Shown here: piece by piece, positions 13,217-15,069 of the stretch | Position numbering within the stretch: position 1 is the stretch's first letter | Layout of the letters: each line of letters starts with the position of its first letter | Source of the DNA: Clostridiales bacterium | GTDB taxonomy: Bacteria; Bacillota_A; Clostridia; Christensenellales; Christensenellaceae | Assembly (NCBI GenBank): GCA_003149735.1 | Contig: QANA01000023.1 | Location: 1 to 15,069, forward strand | Direction: 5' to 3' | DNA length: 15,069 bases | The notes under the pieces: generated by a model | What the model was told of the DNA's origin: nothing | The model's database searches: none | Seen by the model: only the letters and a program-made list of their open reading frames with translations | Program-made: the position numbers and the translations under genes

Positions 13217-13771
13217 ATGAAAATAAAAGAAACATTGGCAGCATTAAACAAAGCTCCGGCAAAGAAAAAAATACAATACCTGGCAATTGCGCTGATTATG
13301 GCAGTTGTGTTGCTGCTGTATTTTTCTACATTGACTTCTGACGGGGAAAAACAGCAACAGAGAGAGCAGGTACAGGCGGAGCAGACAACGGCAGAAATCG
13401 AAGATAAGTTGAAGGTAATTCTAAGTAAAGTGGACGGTGCGGGAGAAGTAGATGTGGTAATCAATTACGAATCCAGTTCGGAACTGGTGCCTGCCATGAG
13501 TGAACAAAGTAATACCTCATCCAATCAAAGCGAAACGACCTCTTCTGAAACGAAAAATGAAAACAGGGATATTGCAACGATAAAAGAAGGCGGAGATACT
13601 TCAGCGCTGATTATTAAGGAAATTCAGCCGGTTGTGCGGGGCGTAATTATTGTGGCGGAAGGAGCAGGAGATATTGGAGTACGATTGCAATTGCTGGAAG
13701 CGGTGCAGACTTTTCTTGATGTGAGTGCAGAAAAAGTGGAAGTATTAAAAATGAATCATACAAAATCATAA
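13217..13771 (+). CDS. spoIIIAG: Stage III sporulation protein SpoIIIAG
   Basis: The 184-residue, single-pass membrane protein (helix about 20-38) has a soluble part facing the intermembrane space. SpoIIIAG forms a large ring of the channel, related to flagellar/secretion ring proteins. The block KVILSKVDGAGEVDVVINYES (66-86) and EIQPVVRGVIIVAEGAGD (135-152) are the family signatures. Between them lies a Ser/Thr/Asn/Glu-rich, low-complexity insert (95-118), the family's variable beta-insert position. It is shorter than B. subtilis (about 229). Only TAGGG precedes the ATG as a ribosome site. It follows spoIIIAF by 10 bases. Confidence 0.95.
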   Translation: MKIKETLAALNKAPAKKKIQYLAIALIMAVVLLLYFSTLTSDGEKQQQREQVQAEQTTAEIEDKLKVILSKVDGAGEVDVVINYESSSELVPAMSEQSNTSSNQSETTSSETKNENRDIATIKEGGDTSALIIKEIQPVVRGVIIVAEGAGDIGVRLQLLEAVQTFLDVSAEKVEVLKMNHTKS

Positions 13772-13782
13772 GGGAGGGTATC

Positions 13783-14265
13783 ATGAATTTCAGAAACAAA
13801 AAGGCTTTGCTGTTGACCGGGCTTTTCCTGGCGGTACTTGCTGCCGGGTATGCCAACTATGCGATTACTGCCGCAAAAAAAGGAGGACAGCAGGAAGAAC
13901 AACAGATAGTACAGCAAGAAAACGCATTTAGCGTTTTCAAAGAAGAGCGGGAAACTACACGCATGCAGGAACTGAAATATATTGAATCAGTTGTGGAAAG
14001 CGCAGAAACAGACGACCAGACTAAGGCAAATGCTCAGGCACAAAAACTGACTTTGACAGCCAATATGGAAAATGAATTACTCACAGAAGGCCTGATTCAA
14101 ACCGGCTTGGGAATGGAAGCAGTGGTGACTATCAGCAGTGAAGCAGTCAATGTTGTGGTAGATAAAGAAGAACTTTCGGAAACCGAAGTTACGCAAATTG
14201 CTGATATTATTAAGTCGCATACACAAGCGGAGGCGGAAAGTATAAAAATTATGCCAAAAGCATAA
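13783..14265 (+). CDS. spoIIIAH: Stage III sporulation protein SpoIIIAH
   Basis: SpoIIIAH is the mother-cell half of the central SpoIIIAH-SpoIIQ connection that bridges to the forespore. The 160-residue product has a membrane anchor (about 8-27), a Gln/Glu-rich and helical linker (35-95) and a C-terminal ring-building domain (about 95-160) of the YscJ/FliF type. It is shorter than the B. subtilis protein (about 218). A strong GGGAGGG lies before the ATG. It is the last gene of the operon; no SpoIIQ gene is in the window. In Clostridia and relatives its partner may be SpoIIQ or a LytM protein. Confidence 0.95.
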   Translation: MNFRNKKALLLTGLFLAVLAAGYANYAITAAKKGGQQEEQQIVQQENAFSVFKEERETTRMQELKYIESVVESAETDDQTKANAQAQKLTLTANMENELLTEGLIQTGLGMEAVVTISSEAVNVVVDKEELSETEVTQIADIIKSHTQAEAESIKIMPKA

Positions 14266-14281
14266 AGTGGCAGATAATTTC

Positions 14282-14319
14282 CTTTATTGTATTGTAAGGT
14301 GCTTTGTGATACAATAAAG
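14282..14319 (+). promoter_or_regulatory. Extended -10 promoter of asp23 within an inverted repeat
   Basis: TTGTAT (14287-14292), 17 bases, then TACAAT (14310-14315) preceded by TGA gives an extended -10 (TG-n-TACAAT). The same interval forms an 11-bp perfect inverted repeat (14282-14292 with 14309-14319) around a 16-base loop. The repeat covers both hexamers, so it may be an operator for an asp23 regulator. There is no T-tract, so it is a poor terminator. Confidence 0.55.
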
Positions 14320-14348
14320 CCAATATCTATTGAGGAGGTACTCCGTTT

Positions 14349-14747
14349 ATGGGTGAAGAGTTAATGAATGTACAGCCGAATGGTACAGTTACATTTGCAA
14401 ATGAAGTATTGGAGACGATTGCGGGTATTGCAGTAGCTGATGTGCCCGGGATCGCGAATATGAGCGGAAGCCTGGTAAAGGACGGCTGGAATGATTTGAT
14501 TGGGAAAAAACGTCCGGCCAAAGGGGTGAAGGTAACCAAGACGGAAGATACTTTGACGATTGATGTGCAGATTATTGTCGAATATGGTGTCAAAGTACAT
14601 GAAGTGTGCCAGGCAATTCAGGAAAGCGTCTATAATGCTATTGAAACGATGACTGGCTTGAAAACTACCGCTGTGAATGTATATGTGCAGGGTGTGAAGA
14701 TCAAAGAAGCGGCACCCAGTGAGGCTGCCGATAAGGCAGACGACTGA
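14349..14747 (+). CDS. Asp23/Gls24-family envelope stress protein
   Basis: The 132-residue protein is a small cytosolic member of the Asp23 (alkaline shock) family, which lines the membrane through its anchor AmaP and responds to cell-envelope stress. The signature is visible as GTVTFANEVLETIAGIAVADVPGI (12-35) and VDVQIIVEYGVKVHEVCQAIQESV (about 71-94), with the usual alanine-rich acidic tail. GAGGAGGT lies 9-10 bases before the ATG. It is placed behind spoIIIAH and before amaP, an arrangement I know from many Firmicutes. It has its own promoter and so need not be sporulation-controlled. In such genomes Asp23 proteins are often duplicated; no second copy is in the window. Confidence 0.93.
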   Translation: MGEELMNVQPNGTVTFANEVLETIAGIAVADVPGIANMSGSLVKDGWNDLIGKKRPAKGVKVTKTEDTLTIDVQIIVEYGVKVHEVCQAIQESVYNAIETMTGLKTTAVNVYVQGVKIKEAAPSEAADKADD

Positions 14748-14772
14748 GTCGTTTACTGAGACCTTTACAGCT

Positions 14773-14813
14773 GCCGAAAAGGGTAGAGTGCAATCGCACT
14801 CGCCCCTTTTGGC
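14773..14813 (+). other. Compound hairpin between asp23 and amaP
   Basis: A perfect inner stem of 6 bp (GAGTGC with GCACTC, loop AATC) is stacked inside a longer outer stem, GCC-G-AAAAGGG with CCCCTTTTGGC, with a bulged G. No T-run follows (GTATATT), so it is not a standard terminator. It could be an mRNA-stability or attenuation element setting the asp23-to-amaP ratio. Confidence 0.6.
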
Positions 14814-14838
14814 GTATATTAAGTCGGAGGATGTACAA

Positions 14839-15069
14839 ATGAAAATGAGCGTTGGAACAAGAATTGTTTTTTCTTTATTTCTGATTGTCATTCTGGGAAT
14901 TTGCGGGTTGATTCTTGCTGCCAGTTTCGGTGCGTTTGCTGCAGAAGATATTTTGGCCTTGGCGCATGGATTTACAGAAACGGGTTTTAAATATATCTGG
15001 GCAGCAGCGGCTTTGCTGTTAGGAATTGTTGCGATTGGTTTATTGTTTTTTCATAGCAAAGAGGCTCCG
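14839..15069 (+). CDS. amaP: AmaP-like membrane anchor (5' part)
   Basis: Only the first 77 codons are in the window; the frame stays open to the edge. Two membrane segments (about 9-29 and 52-71) with a short loop between them match the N-terminal hairpin of AmaP, the alkaline shock response membrane anchor that binds Asp23. GGAGG (14826-14830) sits 8 bases before the ATG. Adjacent asp23 supports the name. The C-terminal soluble domain lies outside the window. The name rests on position and topology more than on distinctive motifs. Confidence 0.75.
   Translation, partial: MKMSVGTRIVFSLFLIVILGICGLILAASFGAFAAEDILALAHGFTETGFKYIWAAAALLLGIVAIGLLFFHSKEAP

Noticed and set aside
1..15069. A novel defence, mobile or biosynthetic system
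   Set aside because: Nearly all genes belong to housekeeping, stress or sporulation families; I see no transposase, integrase, toxin-antitoxin pair, CRISPR repeat, retron or biosynthetic signature.

Overview
The window looks like chromosomal DNA from a low-to-moderate GC, endospore-forming member of the Bacillota, most likely a Clostridia- or Negativicutes-like anaerobe. The evidence is a complete spoIIIAA-AH operon in the canonical order followed by asp23 and amaP, strong Shine-Dalgarno sites (GGAGG type) before most genes, and near-consensus sigma-A promoters. I cannot name a genus. Most of the window is core genome; I see no insertion sequence, phage gene, CRISPR array or obvious new defence or biosynthetic system.

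Layout. Positions 1-730 hold six tRNA genes in two units: Arg(TCT)-His(GTG)-Gln(TTG)-Lys(TTT), closed by a terminator, then Gly(TCC)-Lys(CTT) with its own perfect-consensus promoter and terminator. All six encode CCA. From 730 to 3841 a GNAT acetyltransferase (minus strand) diverges from an lgt-pncB operon (lipoprotein diacylglyceryl transferase and nicotinate phosphoribosyltransferase, joined by an ATGA overlap). Between pncB and a convergent peroxiredoxin-like gene lies about 200 bases with a candidate promoter and a strong terminator, but no convincing protein gene.

Positions 4690-8780 hold divergent promoters for the peroxiredoxin-like gene and a DegV-family fatty-acid-binding protein. 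A 16-bp perfect hairpin without a U-tract follows, then a DUF2974 (Mbeg1-like) alpha/beta hydrolase 17 bases upstream of a homodimeric-type ABC exporter. Positions 8771-9600 hold the decayed 3' end of an unknown gene overlapping a flavodoxin-like gene, then unassigned sequence and a terminator.

Positions 9613-14265 hold the spoIIIA operon behind a good sigma-E-like promoter. Its eight products form the SpoIIIA part of the mother-cell/forespore channel: SpoIIIAA is the ATPase, AB-AF are membrane components, and AG and AH are ring proteins. SpoIIIAF is very short here (94 residues) and appears to lack its soluble domain. Positions 14282-15069 hold asp23 behind a promoter embedded in an inverted repeat, a compound hairpin, and the 5' part of amaP, the membrane anchor for Asp23, which runs off the window.
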